Of a stretch of 64,000 bases of DNA, positions 50,875 to 58,975 are shown in pieces (positions within the stretch are counted from its first letter, which is position 1; every line of letters starts with the position of its first letter). A model generated the notes under the pieces. That model was not told the origin of the DNA and did no database searches. It saw only the letters and a list, made by a program, of their open reading frames with translations. Origin of the DNA: Nocardioides sp. REDSEA-S33_B3 (GTDB taxonomy: Bacteria > Actinomycetota > Actinomycetes > Propionibacteriales > Nocardioidaceae); NCBI GenBank assembly GCA_001627335.1, contig LUPK01000057.1, forward strand, positions 1 to 64,000, given 5' to 3'. The position numbers and the translations under genes are program-made.

Positions 50875-51935
50875 GGCGGCTGGTCCTGCGGAGCGTGGCC
50901 GGCCTGCTGGCCGGGTCGCTGGCGCTGCTGCTCCCGCCGGTCGCGACCTCGGCTGCCGCGAGGGACGGGGAGGTCCCAGAGAAGTGGACCACCACCGTCT
51001 TCGCCCGGGTCCCCTCGCCCGGCGCTCCGGCGTACGTCCACGTCCACACCAACAAGCGGGTGTACGCCGGCACCTACGCAGCCCCCGACGGCCAGCCGTC
51101 CAAGGTCTTCGAGTGGACCCGGTCCGGCACCCTGCTGCGCTCCTGGGCGGTGCCCGGTCAGGACCTCGAGGGCGGCGAGCACGGCGTGCAGGTGGCCGCG
51201 CAGACCCGGTCGGGTCGCCTGGTCGTGCTGGACACCACCACGTCGCGGATCCTGACGCTGGACGTGACCAGGGGCCGCTGGCGCACGATCGCCACGCTGC
51301 CCGAGGGCTCGGTGCCCAACTACGCGACGTGGGCCCCCGGCGGGCTCTACGTCACCGACTACGGCGACGGGGTCGTCCACCGCGTGACCCGGCGAGGCAA
51401 GGTCACCGAGTGGCTGCGCGACCCGGCGCTGGACGGCCTGCTCGGCTTCGGCACGACCGGCATCCGCTACCTGCCCGAGGAGCGCAGCTTCCTGCTGACC
51501 CAGCAGACCCTGTCGACCGGCGACGCGCTGCCCACCAACGGCGCGCTGCTGCGGGTCCCCCTCGAGGGCCGCGCCCCCGGCGACGTCGAGGTCGTGTGGA
51601 CCAGCCAGCCCACCGACCTCCCCGACGGCTTCGGCATCGGCCGGCGCACCGGGCACGTGTACGTCGCGATGGTCGGCCTCACCAACCGGATCGCCGAGAT
51701 CGACCCGGCCACCGGCGAGGAGGTCGACTCCTTCCCCGCCGTCCCGCTCGTGGGCGAGAACGGCTCGGAGATCCCCTTCGACTCCCCGTGCAACGCGACG
51801 TTCCTCGGCAAGACGGTGCTGGTCGCCAACCAGTCCGCGATCCAGGGCGACGCCTCGCACCACGCCGTGCTGCGGGTCCACGTGGGCGAGCGCGGTGTCG
51901 CGCCGTACCTGCCGAAGAAGGCCCGCTTCCGCTGA
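50871..51935 (+). CDS. Secreted SMP-30/gluconolactonase-like beta-propeller protein
   Basis: A 354-residue exported protein with a Sec signal ([20 protein letters not shown], cleavage near TSAAA about 28). The rest is a six-bladed propeller with repeats such as [40 protein letters not shown] and [24 protein letters not shown] and the Asp/Glu-rich VTDYGDG loop resemble the metal site of SMP-30-type lactonases. The GTG at 50871 overlaps the amine oxidase stop. A lactonase or binding partner acting with the oxidase outside the cell is likely but unproven. Confidence 0.75.
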   Translation: MRRLVLRSVAGLLAGSLALLLPPVATSAAARDGEVPEKWTTTVFARVPSPGAPAYVHVHTNKRVYAGTYAAPDGQPSKVFEWTRSGTLLRSWAVPGQDLEGGEHGVQVAAQTRSGRLVVLDTTTSRILTLDVTRGRWRTIATLPEGSVPNYATWAPGGLYVTDYGDGVVHRVTRRGKVTEWLRDPALDGLLGFGTTGIRYLPEERSFLLTQQTLSTGDALPTNGALLRVPLEGRAPGDVEVVWTSQPTDLPDGFGIGRRTGHVYVAMVGLTNRIAEIDPATGEEVDSFPAVPLVGENGSEIPFDSPCNATFLGKTVLVANQSAIQGDASHHAVLRVHVGERGVAPYLPKKARFR

Positions 51936-51945
51936 CCCGGCCCTC

Positions 51946-52021
51946 GCCGGTCTCGACGCCGGTCTCGACGCCGGTCTCGAGGCCGGTCTCGACGCTCGCT
52001 CCGCTCGCACCTCGACCAGCG
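51946..52021. repeat. 12-bp tandem repeats plus TCTCGA/CTCGACC element
   Basis: GCCGGTCTCGA(C/G) four times (51946-51993) followed by gctcgctccgctcgcacctc and GACCAGCGG. The tail is a member of the dispersed repeat family also at 58002 and 61991. Confidence 0.8.
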
Positions 52022-52028
52022 GACTGGC

Positions 52029-52034
52029 TAGCCT
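52029..52034 (+). promoter_or_regulatory. -10 box (TAGCCT) for the uracil-DNA glycosylase gene
   Basis: TAGCCT ends 7 bases before the ATG at 52042; leaderless pattern. Confidence 0.5.
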
Positions 52035-52041
52035 CCCGGCC

Positions 52042-52749
52042 ATGAGCGCGCTGGCCGGACTCGTGGACAAGGGCCTGATGGCGCCGGACTGGGCCGAGGC
52101 CCTGGCGCCGGTGGACCAGCAGGTGGCCGCGATGGGGGCGTTCCTGCGCGAGGAGATCGCTGCCGGCCGCAGCTACCTCCCGGCGGGCGAGAACGTCTTC
52201 CGCGCCTTCCGGCGCCCGCTGGCCGACGTCAAGGTGCTCGTCGTCGGGCAGGACCCCTACCCCACGCCCGGCCACCCGATCGGCCTGTCCTTCGCGGTGG
52301 AGCGCGACGTGTGGCCGCTGCCGCGCAGCCTGGTCAACATCTACGTCGAGCTGCGCGACGACCTCGGCATCGTCCCGCCGCGGCACGGCGACCTCTCCGG
52401 CTGGGCCGACAGCGGCGTCATGCTGCTCAACCGCGCCCTCACCGTCGCGCCCGGGTCTCCCGCGTCGCACCGCGGCAAGGGCTGGGAGCCGATCACCTCG
52501 GCCGCCATCGACGCGGTCGTACGCCGCCACGCCGCGGGCCACCCGCTCGTGGCCGTGCTCTGGGGGCGCGACGCACAGTCGTTGCGGCCGGCGCTCGGCG
52601 ACGTCCCGTGCCTCGAGTCGGCGCATCCCTCCCCGCTCTCGGCGCGGCGCGGCTTCTTCGGGTCGCGCCCGTTCTCCCGGGCCGATGCGCTGCTGCGCGA
52701 GCAGGGCGGCGAGCCGGTGGACTGGACGCTGGGGGTCTCACCGGAATAG
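52042..52749 (+). CDS. ung: Uracil-DNA glycosylase
   Basis: A 235-residue family 1 uracil-DNA glycosylase that excises uracil from DNA to start base-excision repair. [20 protein letters not shown] at 66-85 is the water-activating loop with catalytic Asp, [10 protein letters not shown] is the uracil-binding strand (Asn), and [20 protein letters not shown] is the DNA-intercalation loop with catalytic His. Length and motifs are standard. ATG at 52042 with leaderless promoter. Confidence 0.95.
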   Translation: MSALAGLVDKGLMAPDWAEALAPVDQQVAAMGAFLREEIAAGRSYLPAGENVFRAFRRPLADVKVLVVGQDPYPTPGHPIGLSFAVERDVWPLPRSLVNIYVELRDDLGIVPPRHGDLSGWADSGVMLLNRALTVAPGSPASHRGKGWEPITSAAIDAVVRRHAAGHPLVAVLWGRDAQSLRPALGDVPCLESAHPSPLSARRGFFGSRPFSRADALLREQGGEPVDWTLGVSPE

Positions 52750-52756
52750 ATTGAAG

Positions 52757-52772
52757 CCTCAACTACTTGAGG
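52757..52772. promoter_or_regulatory. MarR-type operator before the extradiol dioxygenase
   Basis: CCTCAA-CTAC-TTGAGG, a perfect dyad, overlapping TTGAAGCCTCAA just upstream. TTGA(A)-rich dyads of this kind are bound by MarR repressors that respond to quinones or phenols; it ends 5 bp before the ATG and overlaps the ribosome site. Confidence 0.6.
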
Positions 52773-52777
52773 TGACC

Positions 52778-53557
52778 ATGACCCGCATGCCCGCGCTCTA
52801 CATCGGCCACGGCGCTCCGCCGCTCCTCGACGACCCCGTGTGGTCGGGACAGCTGCGCTCCCTGGCCGCCGACCTGCCGCGCCCCACCGCGATCCTCATC
52901 GTCAGCGCCCACTGGGAGTCGGCGCCGGTGTCGCTGACCGCGAGCGGCGCTCCCCTGGTCTACGACTTCGGCGGCTTCGACCCGAAGTACTACCGGATGA
53001 CCTACGCGACGCCCGACGCCTCGGCGCTGGCCGCCCGCGTGGCCGCGATGATGCCGAGCACCGAGCCGGTGCACCAGCACGCCTCGCGCGGCCTCGACCA
53101 CGGCGCCTGGGTGCCGCTGAAGATCATGTACCCCGAGGCCGACATCCCCGTGCTGCAGATGTCGCTGCCCACCCAGGACCCGACCCGCCTCCTCGCGCTC
53201 GGCGAGCGCCTGCGCGGTCTGCGCGACGAGGGCGTGCTGGTCGTCGGGTCGGGCTTCCTGACCCATGGGCTGCCGTTCCTCCGCGAGTTCCGCATCGAGG
53301 CCGACGCGCCCGGCTGGTCGCGCGACTTCGACGCGTGGGCCGGCGAGGCGCTGGCCCGCGGCGACGTGGACGAGCTGGCGGCGTACACCTCCCGCGCGCC
53401 GGGCATGCCGTACGCCCACCCGACCGTCGAGCACTACACGCCGCTCTTCGTCACCCTCGGTGCCGCGAGCGACCCCGGACAGGCACCTGAGCAGGTCATC
53501 GGCGCCGACGGCGAGTTCTGGATGGGCCTGTCGAAGCGGTCCTTCGCGGTCGCGTGA
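52778..53557 (+). CDS. DODA-type extradiol ring-opening dioxygenase (YgiD family)
   Basis: A 259-residue class III extradiol dioxygenase of the 4,5-DOPA dioxygenase family. Metal ligands fit His11 in YIGHGAPPLL, His in LIVSAHWES (about 46) and His in the HPTVEHYTPL region (about 215-225); HASRGLDHGAWVPL (about 102-115) holds the acid-base His. Members open catechol rings of DOPA or related phenolics. ATG at 52778 is preceded by TTGAGGTG; a GTG at 52772 is possible. A MarR-type dyad suggests induction by quinone-type compounds. Confidence 0.87.
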   Translation: MTRMPALYIGHGAPPLLDDPVWSGQLRSLAADLPRPTAILIVSAHWESAPVSLTASGAPLVYDFGGFDPKYYRMTYATPDASALAARVAAMMPSTEPVHQHASRGLDHGAWVPLKIMYPEADIPVLQMSLPTQDPTRLLALGERLRGLRDEGVLVVGSGFLTHGLPFLREFRIEADAPGWSRDFDAWAGEALARGDVDELAAYTSRAPGMPYAHPTVEHYTPLFVTLGAASDPGQAPEQVIGADGEFWMGLSKRSFAVA

Positions 53558-55141
53558 CTACCTGACCCGGAGCTTCCGCATCATCCTCAGCCCGCTGAGC
53601 ATCCCCTTGACGTACTCGTCGTAGTCCTGGCCCGGACGGGCACCCATGACCTGCTTCTTGAGCACCGCGAGCTGCTGCACGTCGGTGTACTTCAGCAGGC
53701 CCTGGTCGCCGTGCCGGGCACCGACACCGGAGGCCTTCACGCCGCCGGACGGGGTGCCCTTGGACGCGAAGGCGGTGGCGAGGATGTCGTTGATGTTGAC
53801 GTTGCCGGACTCGATGCGCCGGGCGACCGCGGTGGCCGCGTCGAGGTCGGTGCCCCAGACCGACGCGTTGAGGCCGTAGTCGGTGTCGTTGGCCAGGGCC
53901 ACGGCCTCGTCGACGGTGTCGTAGGCGTACAGGCTCACGACCGGGCCGAAGGTCTCGATGGTCGCGTGGATCGCATCGGGCGGGGTGTTCTCGAGGATGG
54001 TCGGCTCGAAGAACGCCGGGCCGAGGTCGGGGCGCGGCCGGCCGCCGGTGAGCACCGTGGCTCCCTTGGCGACGGCGTCGTCGACGTGCGACTTCACCCG
54101 CTCCATGTGGTCGACCGAGACCAGCGAGCCGAGGTCGGGGCCGAAGTCGTAGGCCGCGCGGACGTCGAGGGCCTCGGTGGCGCGGACGAACTTGGCCTTG
54201 AACTCCTCGTAGCGCGAGCGCGGGAGGTACATCCGCTCGATGTGCATGCAGATCTGGCCGGTGTTGCCGAACGCGCCGAAGATCGCGCCCTGCACGACCT
54301 CGTCGAGGTCGGCGTCCTCCAGCACGATCATCGGGTTCTTGCCGCCGAGCTCGAGGCAGCAGCCGATCAGGTTGCGCCCGCAGCGCTCACCGATGACGCG
54401 GCCGGTCGCGGTGGAGCCGGTGAACATCACGTAGTTGGCGTTGTCGATGAACGTCGGACCGACGTCGCCGCCCTCGCCGCACACGACCTGGAAGAGCCCC
54501 GTGGGCAGGCCGGCCTGCTCGAGCATCTCGATGCCCCACAGCGGCGAGAGCGCCGTCTTGTTGTCGGGCTTGAGCACGATGCCGTTGCCGGCCATCAGCG
54601 CCGAGATGGCGTCGGAGATGCCGGTGGCGAAGGGGAAGTTCCAGGGGCCGATGATGCCGACGACGCCCTTGGGGACGCGCACCTCGGTGGAGGTCGTCAG
54701 GAACGGCACCGGGCCGCCGCGGGTGGTCGGCGCGAGCAGCTTCTTCGCGCGCTTGAGGTAGTGGCCCATGACCATCGGCGGGTCGCAGGTCTCCTCGATG
54801 GCCATCCGGCGGTTCTTGCCGGACTCGACCTGGATCAGGTCGGCGGTCCGCTGCGCGTTGTCGAGGAAGAGCGAGTGCGCCCGCTTGAAGACCGCCAGGC
54901 GGTCCTCGACGCTGCGCCGCGCCCACTCGGCCTGGGCGACCCGGGCGGCGGCGAAGGCGCGCTCGATGTCGGCCGGGCTGGACTGCGGCAGCTCGACGAG
55001 CTTCTCACCGGTGTAGACCTCGGTAAGCTGCCACGGCGCCATCGAGCCGTCGGAGGAGACGCGGCCGGCCAGGCGGGCCAGCAGCTCGTCGGTCACCGAG
55101 GCCGGGCGGTCCAGGCGGGTGGGTGCGGGCATGGTCGTCAT
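53558..55141 (-). CDS. NAD(P)-dependent aldehyde dehydrogenase, GabD2-like
   Basis: A 527-residue aldehyde dehydrogenase similar to the actinobacterial succinate-semialdehyde dehydrogenase GabD2. GIIGPWNFPF is the N-terminal cofactor loop, FTGSTATGR the nucleotide-binding turn, LELGGKNPMIV contains the general-base Glu and FGNTGQICMHIERMYL the catalytic Cys. The C-terminus is extended by about 40 residues (GLLKYTDVQQLAVLKKQVMG and onward). It lies 25 bp downstream of a GMC alcohol oxidoreductase, so the two probably oxidise an alcohol to an acid in sequence. GABA genes are absent, so the substrate may be a side-chain aldehyde. Confidence 0.85.
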   Translation of the reverse strand: MTTMPAPTRLDRPASVTDELLARLAGRVSSDGSMAPWQLTEVYTGEKLVELPQSSPADIERAFAAARVAQAEWARRSVEDRLAVFKRAHSLFLDNAQRTADLIQVESGKNRRMAIEETCDPPMVMGHYLKRAKKLLAPTTRGGPVPFLTTSTEVRVPKGVVGIIGPWNFPFATGISDAISALMAGNGIVLKPDNKTALSPLWGIEMLEQAGLPTGLFQVVCGEGGDVGPTFIDNANYVMFTGSTATGRVIGERCGRNLIGCCLELGGKNPMIVLEDADLDEVVQGAIFGAFGNTGQICMHIERMYLPRSRYEEFKAKFVRATEALDVRAAYDFGPDLGSLVSVDHMERVKSHVDDAVAKGATVLTGGRPRPDLGPAFFEPTILENTPPDAIHATIETFGPVVSLYAYDTVDEAVALANDTDYGLNASVWGTDLDAATAVARRIESGNVNINDILATAFASKGTPSGGVKASGVGARHGDQGLLKYTDVQQLAVLKKQVMGARPGQDYDEYVKGMLSGLRMMRKLRVR

Positions 55142-55166
55142 GGGTACGTCGTCCTCCGCTGCGTGC

Positions 55167-56798
55167 TCAGCCGCGACCGAGGACCAGGTCGGCCCCGCGC
55201 TCGCCGATCATGATGGCCGGGGCGTTGGTGTTGCCGCCGGTGATGCTCGGCATGATCGAGGCGTCGCACACGCGCAGCCCCTCCACGCCCCTGACCTTGA
55301 GGTCCGGGGTGACCACGGCGGTCTCGTCGACGCCCATCTTGCAGGTGCCGACGCCGTGGTAGACCGAGGTCGCCCGGTTGAGGATCGCCTGGCGCAGGTC
55401 GGAGCCCTGCAGCGAGCGGCCGGGGTGGATCTCGTCCTTGATCGCGCCCTTGAAGGCCGCGCCGTTGAAGATCTCGCGCACCAGCTCCGAGCCCTCGGTG
55501 AGCAGGTCGAGGTCGGCGGACTCGGCGAGGTAGGCCGGGTCGATGAGCGGGGTGGCGGTCGGGTCGGCCGAGGCCAGCCGCAGGGTGCCGCGCGACTTGG
55601 GGTAGATCAGCGTGGTGAGCACGGTCAGCGCCGGGCGCGGGTCGACGTCGTGGCGGATCGGCTCGTCCTGGTTGGGCGAGACGTAGGACCACGGCAGCAG
55701 GTGCAGCTGCAGGTCGGGCACGTTGTTCGTCGCCTGGCTGGTCTTGAGGAAGGCCAGGACCTCGAAGACCGAGTTGGCCAGGAACGTCGAGCCCGGGCGG
55801 GCGACCTCCTTGGCCACGCCCTTGGCGAAGAACCACGCGTTGCCGCGCATCTTCGAGGTGGTCGCGTGGAAGGTCATCGCGTGGAACATGTGGTCGTGCA
55901 GGTTGTCGCCGACCGGGAGGTCGGAGACGACCTCGATGCCGTGGTCCTTCAGGTGCTGGGCGTGACCCACGCCCGAGAGCATCAGGATCTGGGCGGAGCC
56001 GACGAAGCCGGCGGCCAGGATGACCTCCTTGCCCGCGCGGATGGTGCGCTCGGAGCCGTCCTTGTCGCGGACCCGGACACCCGTGGCGCGACCGTTCTCG
56101 ATGACGACCTTGGTGACGAGCACCTGGGTCTGGACCTCGAGGGTCGGCGGGGCGAGGTGGTGGATGTAGCCGCGGGCCGAGGAGTAGCGCAGGCCGTCGG
56201 CGGCGTTCTGCTGCATCCGCCCGACGCCCTCCTGGGAGGCACCGTTGTAGTCGTCGAGGATCTCGCAGCCGGTGGCGTCCGCGGTCGCCTGCAGGAACTG
56301 CAGCGATCCCTCCTGCGGGGTCTTGTTGACCGTGACCCGGATCGGGCCGCCCTCGCCGCGGAACTGGTCGGCGCCGCCCTCGTAGTCCTCCATGCGCTTG
56401 TACGCCGCGTTGACGGTGTCGGCGTCCCAGCCGGTGCAGCCCTCGGCGGCCCAGGAGTCGTAGTTCGCGCGGTTGCCGCGCACGTAGACCATGCCGTTGA
56501 CCGAGCTCGAGCCGCCGAGCACCTTGCCGCGCGGGACCGGCATCTTGCGGTCGAGGATGTGCTTCTGCGGCACCGAGTAGTAGCCCCAGTCGTTGAGCTT
56601 CTTGATCTCGGGGACCGCGTGCATCGGGCCGATCATGCCCGGCTTCTTGGTCAGGAACTTCTCGTCGGACTTGCCCGCCTCGAGCACGATGACCTTCGCG
56701 CCGGACTGGGCGAGGCGACCGGCGATGGTCGCGCCGGAGGAGCCGGAGCCGACGACGACGTAGTCGGCCTCGTTGGAGTAGGGAGCCTTCTTGGCCAT
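55167..56798 (-). CDS. GMC family FAD oxidoreductase
   Basis: A 543-residue glucose-methanol-choline oxidoreductase. The FAD fold is DYVVVGSGSSGATIAGRLA (12-30); GMC signature 1 is in RGKVLGGSSSVNGMVYVRGN and signature 2 in GFVGSAQILMLSGVGHA. The C-terminal active site has SVYHGVGTCKMG (His) and GGNTNAPAIMIGERGAD (Asn). It oxidises an alcohol such as a sterol, choline or long-chain alcohol. ATG at 56798 follows GCGAGGTG. A KstR-like box lies 71 bp upstream, linking it to steroid catabolism; forms an operon with the aldehyde dehydrogenase. Confidence 0.88.
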   Translation of the reverse strand: MAKKAPYSNEADYVVVGSGSSGATIAGRLAQSGAKVIVLEAGKSDEKFLTKKPGMIGPMHAVPEIKKLNDWGYYSVPQKHILDRKMPVPRGKVLGGSSSVNGMVYVRGNRANYDSWAAEGCTGWDADTVNAAYKRMEDYEGGADQFRGEGGPIRVTVNKTPQEGSLQFLQATADATGCEILDDYNGASQEGVGRMQQNAADGLRYSSARGYIHHLAPPTLEVQTQVLVTKVVIENGRATGVRVRDKDGSERTIRAGKEVILAAGFVGSAQILMLSGVGHAQHLKDHGIEVVSDLPVGDNLHDHMFHAMTFHATTSKMRGNAWFFAKGVAKEVARPGSTFLANSVFEVLAFLKTSQATNNVPDLQLHLLPWSYVSPNQDEPIRHDVDPRPALTVLTTLIYPKSRGTLRLASADPTATPLIDPAYLAESADLDLLTEGSELVREIFNGAAFKGAIKDEIHPGRSLQGSDLRQAILNRATSVYHGVGTCKMGVDETAVVTPDLKVRGVEGLRVCDASIMPSITGGNTNAPAIMIGERGADLVLGRG

Positions 56799-56868
56799 GG
56801 GGTGCACCTCGCGCTTGCTGGGACCGACATACCGACGGAATGTGTCGGCGCTCACCCTACGCCAGAAC

Positions 56869-56882
56869 TGGAACCTGTTCTA
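56869..56882. promoter_or_regulatory. KstR-like operator before the GMC/aldehyde dehydrogenase operon
   Basis: TGGAACCTGTTCTA fits T-N2-AAC-N2-GTT-N2-A at every defined position. 71 bp before the GMC start. Confidence 0.72.
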
Positions 56883-56922
56883 GTCCGTCTGATCCACTCG
56901 GTCGCCCGAGACCTTCGCCTCC

Positions 56923-56974
56923 GGTGGTCGAGCAGCCGAGGAGCGCCGGCGACGAGGCGGGCGTCGAGACCACC
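56923..56974. repeat. TCGAG...CGAGACC repeat bounded by GGTGGTC/GACCACC
   Basis: Seven-base inverted ends GGTGGTC and GACCACC enclose a GC-rich interior with TCGAG and GTCGAGAC; member of the dispersed family, directly before pdxY. Confidence 0.55.
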
Positions 56975-56986
56975 GATACTGGCCGC

Positions 56987-57838
56987 ATGCGCGTGCTCTC
57001 CATCCAGTCCTCGGTGGCCTACGGCCACGTCGGCAACTCCGCAGCCGTCTTCCCGCTCCAGCGTCTGGGCCACGAGGTCTGGCCGGTGCTGACCGTGCAC
57101 TTCTCCAACCACACCGGGTACGGCGCCTGGCGCGGGCCGCTCCTGGACCCGGCCGACGTGGCCGAGGTGATCGCCGGCATCGAGGACCGCGGGGTGCTCG
57201 GCACGGCCGACGCGGTGCTGTCGGGCTACCAGGGCGACCCGGCCGTGGGCGGGGTCGTGCTGGACGCGGTGGCGAAGGTCAAGGAGGCCAACCCCGAGGC
57301 GCTCTACTGCTGCGACCCGGTGATGGGCGACGTGGGGCGGGGCATGTTCGTGCGGCCGGGCATCCCGGAGTTCATGCGCGACACCGTCGTACCCGCTGCG
57401 GACGTGGTGACCCCCAACCACTTCGAGCTCGACTTCCTGGCCGGCACCACCACCCGCACCCTCGACGAGGTCCTCGACGCCGTCGACGTCGTGCGCGCAC
57501 AGGGTCCCCGGCACGTGCTGGTGACCTCGGTGCTGCACGACGAGGTCCCCGACGGGCACCTCGAGGTCGTCGCGGTCTCCGACGAGGGCGCCTGGGCGGT
57601 CACCACGCCGCTGCTCCCGATCACGCCCAACGGCTGCGGGGACGTCACCGCCGCGCTCTACCTCGCGCACCTGCACGAGACGGGCTCGCCCGCCGAGGCG
57701 CTCTCCCGCACCACCGGCACCGTCTTCGCCGTCCTCGAGGCGACCCTGGCCTCCGGCCACCGCGAGATCCGCCTCGTCGACGCCCAGGAGCACATCGCCA
57801 CTCCCCCCACGACCTTCACGCCCCGCCGCCTGCGCTGA
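56987..57838 (+). CDS. pdxY: Pyridoxal kinase
   Basis: A 283-residue PdxY/PdxK-type vitamin B6 kinase, phosphorylating pyridoxal to PLP in the salvage route. It begins VLSIQSSVAYGHVGNSAAVF (substrate loop), shows VHFSNHTGYG, CDPVMGD near 105-111 and the catalytic anion hole NGCGDVTAALYLAHL near 212-226. Length fits PdxY. ATG at 56987. No operon partner; it is divergent from the GMC operon across the KstR-like site and a repeat. Confidence 0.92.
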   Translation: MRVLSIQSSVAYGHVGNSAAVFPLQRLGHEVWPVLTVHFSNHTGYGAWRGPLLDPADVAEVIAGIEDRGVLGTADAVLSGYQGDPAVGGVVLDAVAKVKEANPEALYCCDPVMGDVGRGMFVRPGIPEFMRDTVVPAADVVTPNHFELDFLAGTTTRTLDEVLDAVDVVRAQGPRHVLVTSVLHDEVPDGHLEVVAVSDEGAWAVTTPLLPITPNGCGDVTAALYLAHLHETGSPAEALSRTTGTVFAVLEATLASGHREIRLVDAQEHIATPPTTFTPRRLR

Positions 57839-57842
57839 CCGC

Positions 57843-57930
57843 CGAACCGTCACTCACGCACGCCCGAACCGTCACTCACGCACGCCCGAACCGTCACTCA
57901 CGCACGCCCGAGACGTCGCTCACGCACGGC
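57843..57930. repeat. Four 22-bp tandem repeats after pdxY
   Basis: CGAACCGTCACTCACGCACG plus CC, three near-identical copies and a fourth diverged copy (CGAGACGTCGCTCACGCACG). Begins 4 bp after the pdxY stop. No spacers, so not a CRISPR. Confidence 0.9.
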
Positions 57931-58001
57931 GGAGACAGCGCCGGGAGCGGACCGGAGGGCCTGCCGTGAACCCCTCTCACGCCACCCTCGCCAGTCGCCT
58001 G

Positions 58002-58047
58002 GAGGTCTCGTGGCTCAGCGCTGGCGCGCTTCGCACCTCGACCGGCG
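58002..58047. repeat. Copy of the TCTCGA/CTCGACC intergenic repeat
   Basis: gaggtctcgtggctcagcgc followed by tggcgcgcttcgcacctcga ccggcgg; shares GCTGGCGC and TCGCACCTCGACC with 62043-62089. Confidence 0.7.
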
Positions 58048-58053
58048 GAGGGG

Positions 58054-58129
58054 TGGAGCCGGTGACAGGAGTCGAACCCGCGACATCCTCTTTACAAGAG
58101 AGGCGCTCTACCAACTGAGCTACACCGGC
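58054..58129 (-). tRNA. tRNA-Thr (anticodon TGT)
   Basis: On the minus strand the gene starts GCCGGTGTAGCTCAGTTGG, has the D arm, anticodon stem CTCTC/GAGAG-type with loop CTTGTAA (anticodon TGT, 58094-58096), the T arm GCGGGTTCGACTCCTGT and closing CACCGGC, followed by T and an encoded CCA (58054-58056). All stems pair. TGT reads ACA and, with modification, other threonine codons. Confidence 0.97.
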
Positions 58130-58178
58130 GATGCCCAGCACAGCCGGGCGCGGCGATCCTAGTCGCGCGAGCAGGACC

Positions 58179-58892
58179 TCAGCCCATGCCCCCGTCGAAG
58201 GCGACGACCGAGCCGGTGATCATCCGCGCCTCGGCCGAGGCGAGGTAGACGATCGAGGAGGCGATCTCGTCGGGAGTGATGGCGGCGCCGGGGAGCATCA
58301 TCAGCAGCCGGTCCTGGACGCGGGCGTCGAGGTCGACGGGGTACGACGCCGCGACGCCGTCCACGAGCGGGGTCGCCACGGTGCCGGGGCAGACCGCGTT
58401 GACGCGGATGCCCTCCGGCGAGAGCTCGAGCGCCAGCGCCTTGGTCAGCTGGGTGAGCCCACCCTTGGCCGCGGAGTACGCCGCGGAGTACGGCTGCGGG
58501 ATCCGACCGGCCACCGAGGAGACGTTGACGATGTTGCCGCCCGCGGCCCGCAGGTGTGGCAGCGCCGCCTGCATCAGGAAGAACGGCCCCTTGAGGTCGA
58601 TGTCGAGGGTGCGGTCGAAGACCTCCTCGGTGACGCCCTCGAAGCGGCCGAACTGCACGACGCCGGCCACGTTGGCCAGCACGTCGATGCGACCCGACGC
58701 TGCGCAGGTCGCGATGGCGGCGTCGACGGCGTCCTTGGAGCCGACGTTGCACTCCACGTAGGTGACCCCGTCGGGCACGGTCGGGGCGATGTCGAGCCCG
58801 AACACGGTGTCCCCGAGGTCGCGGAAGCGCTCGGCGGTGGCGAAGCCGATGCCCGACGCGGCACCGGTGACGACGACGACTCTCTCACTCAC
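58179..58892 (-). CDS. Short-chain dehydrogenase/reductase under a KstR-like site
   Basis: A 237-residue classical SDR. TGAASGIG at 9-16 and Asp34 (GLDIAP) indicate NAD; NVAG near 74-77 replaces NNAG; SSVAGRIPQPYSAAYSAAKG carries catalytic Ser, Tyr and Lys; VNAVCPGTVATPL follows. Related enzymes include hydroxysteroid and 2,3-dihydroxybenzoate dehydrogenases. The GTG start at 58892 lies 10 bp from a near-perfect KstR palindrome, which makes a steroid or steroid-side-chain alcohol the best guess. Downstream is tRNA-Thr on the same strand. Confidence 0.85.
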   Translation of the reverse strand: MSERVVVVTGAASGIGFATAERFRDLGDTVFGLDIAPTVPDGVTYVECNVGSKDAVDAAIATCAASGRIDVLANVAGVVQFGRFEGVTEEVFDRTLDIDLKGPFFLMQAALPHLRAAGGNIVNVSSVAGRIPQPYSAAYSAAKGGLTQLTKALALELSPEGIRVNAVCPGTVATPLVDGVAASYPVDLDARVQDRLLMMLPGAAITPDEIASSIVYLASAEARMITGSVVAFDGGMG

Positions 58893-58901
58893 GCCCGGAA
58901 T

Positions 58902-58917
58902 CTAGAACACGTTCTAG
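58902..58917. promoter_or_regulatory. KstR-like operator before the SDR gene
   Basis: CTAGAACACGTTCTAG: 7-bp perfect arms around AC; matches T-N2-AAC-N2-GTT-N2-A exactly. It lies 10 bp before the SDR start and 59 bp before the divergent GH13 gene. Confidence 0.8.
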
Positions 58918-58975
58918 TCTCGCGGCAACCACTGCCCCCTGTCCCGGGCGGCGCGGGGTCGGGGAGCATGTCGCC

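Noticed and set aside
57843..57930. CRISPR array after pdxY
   Set aside because: 22-bp units are directly adjacent without spacers.
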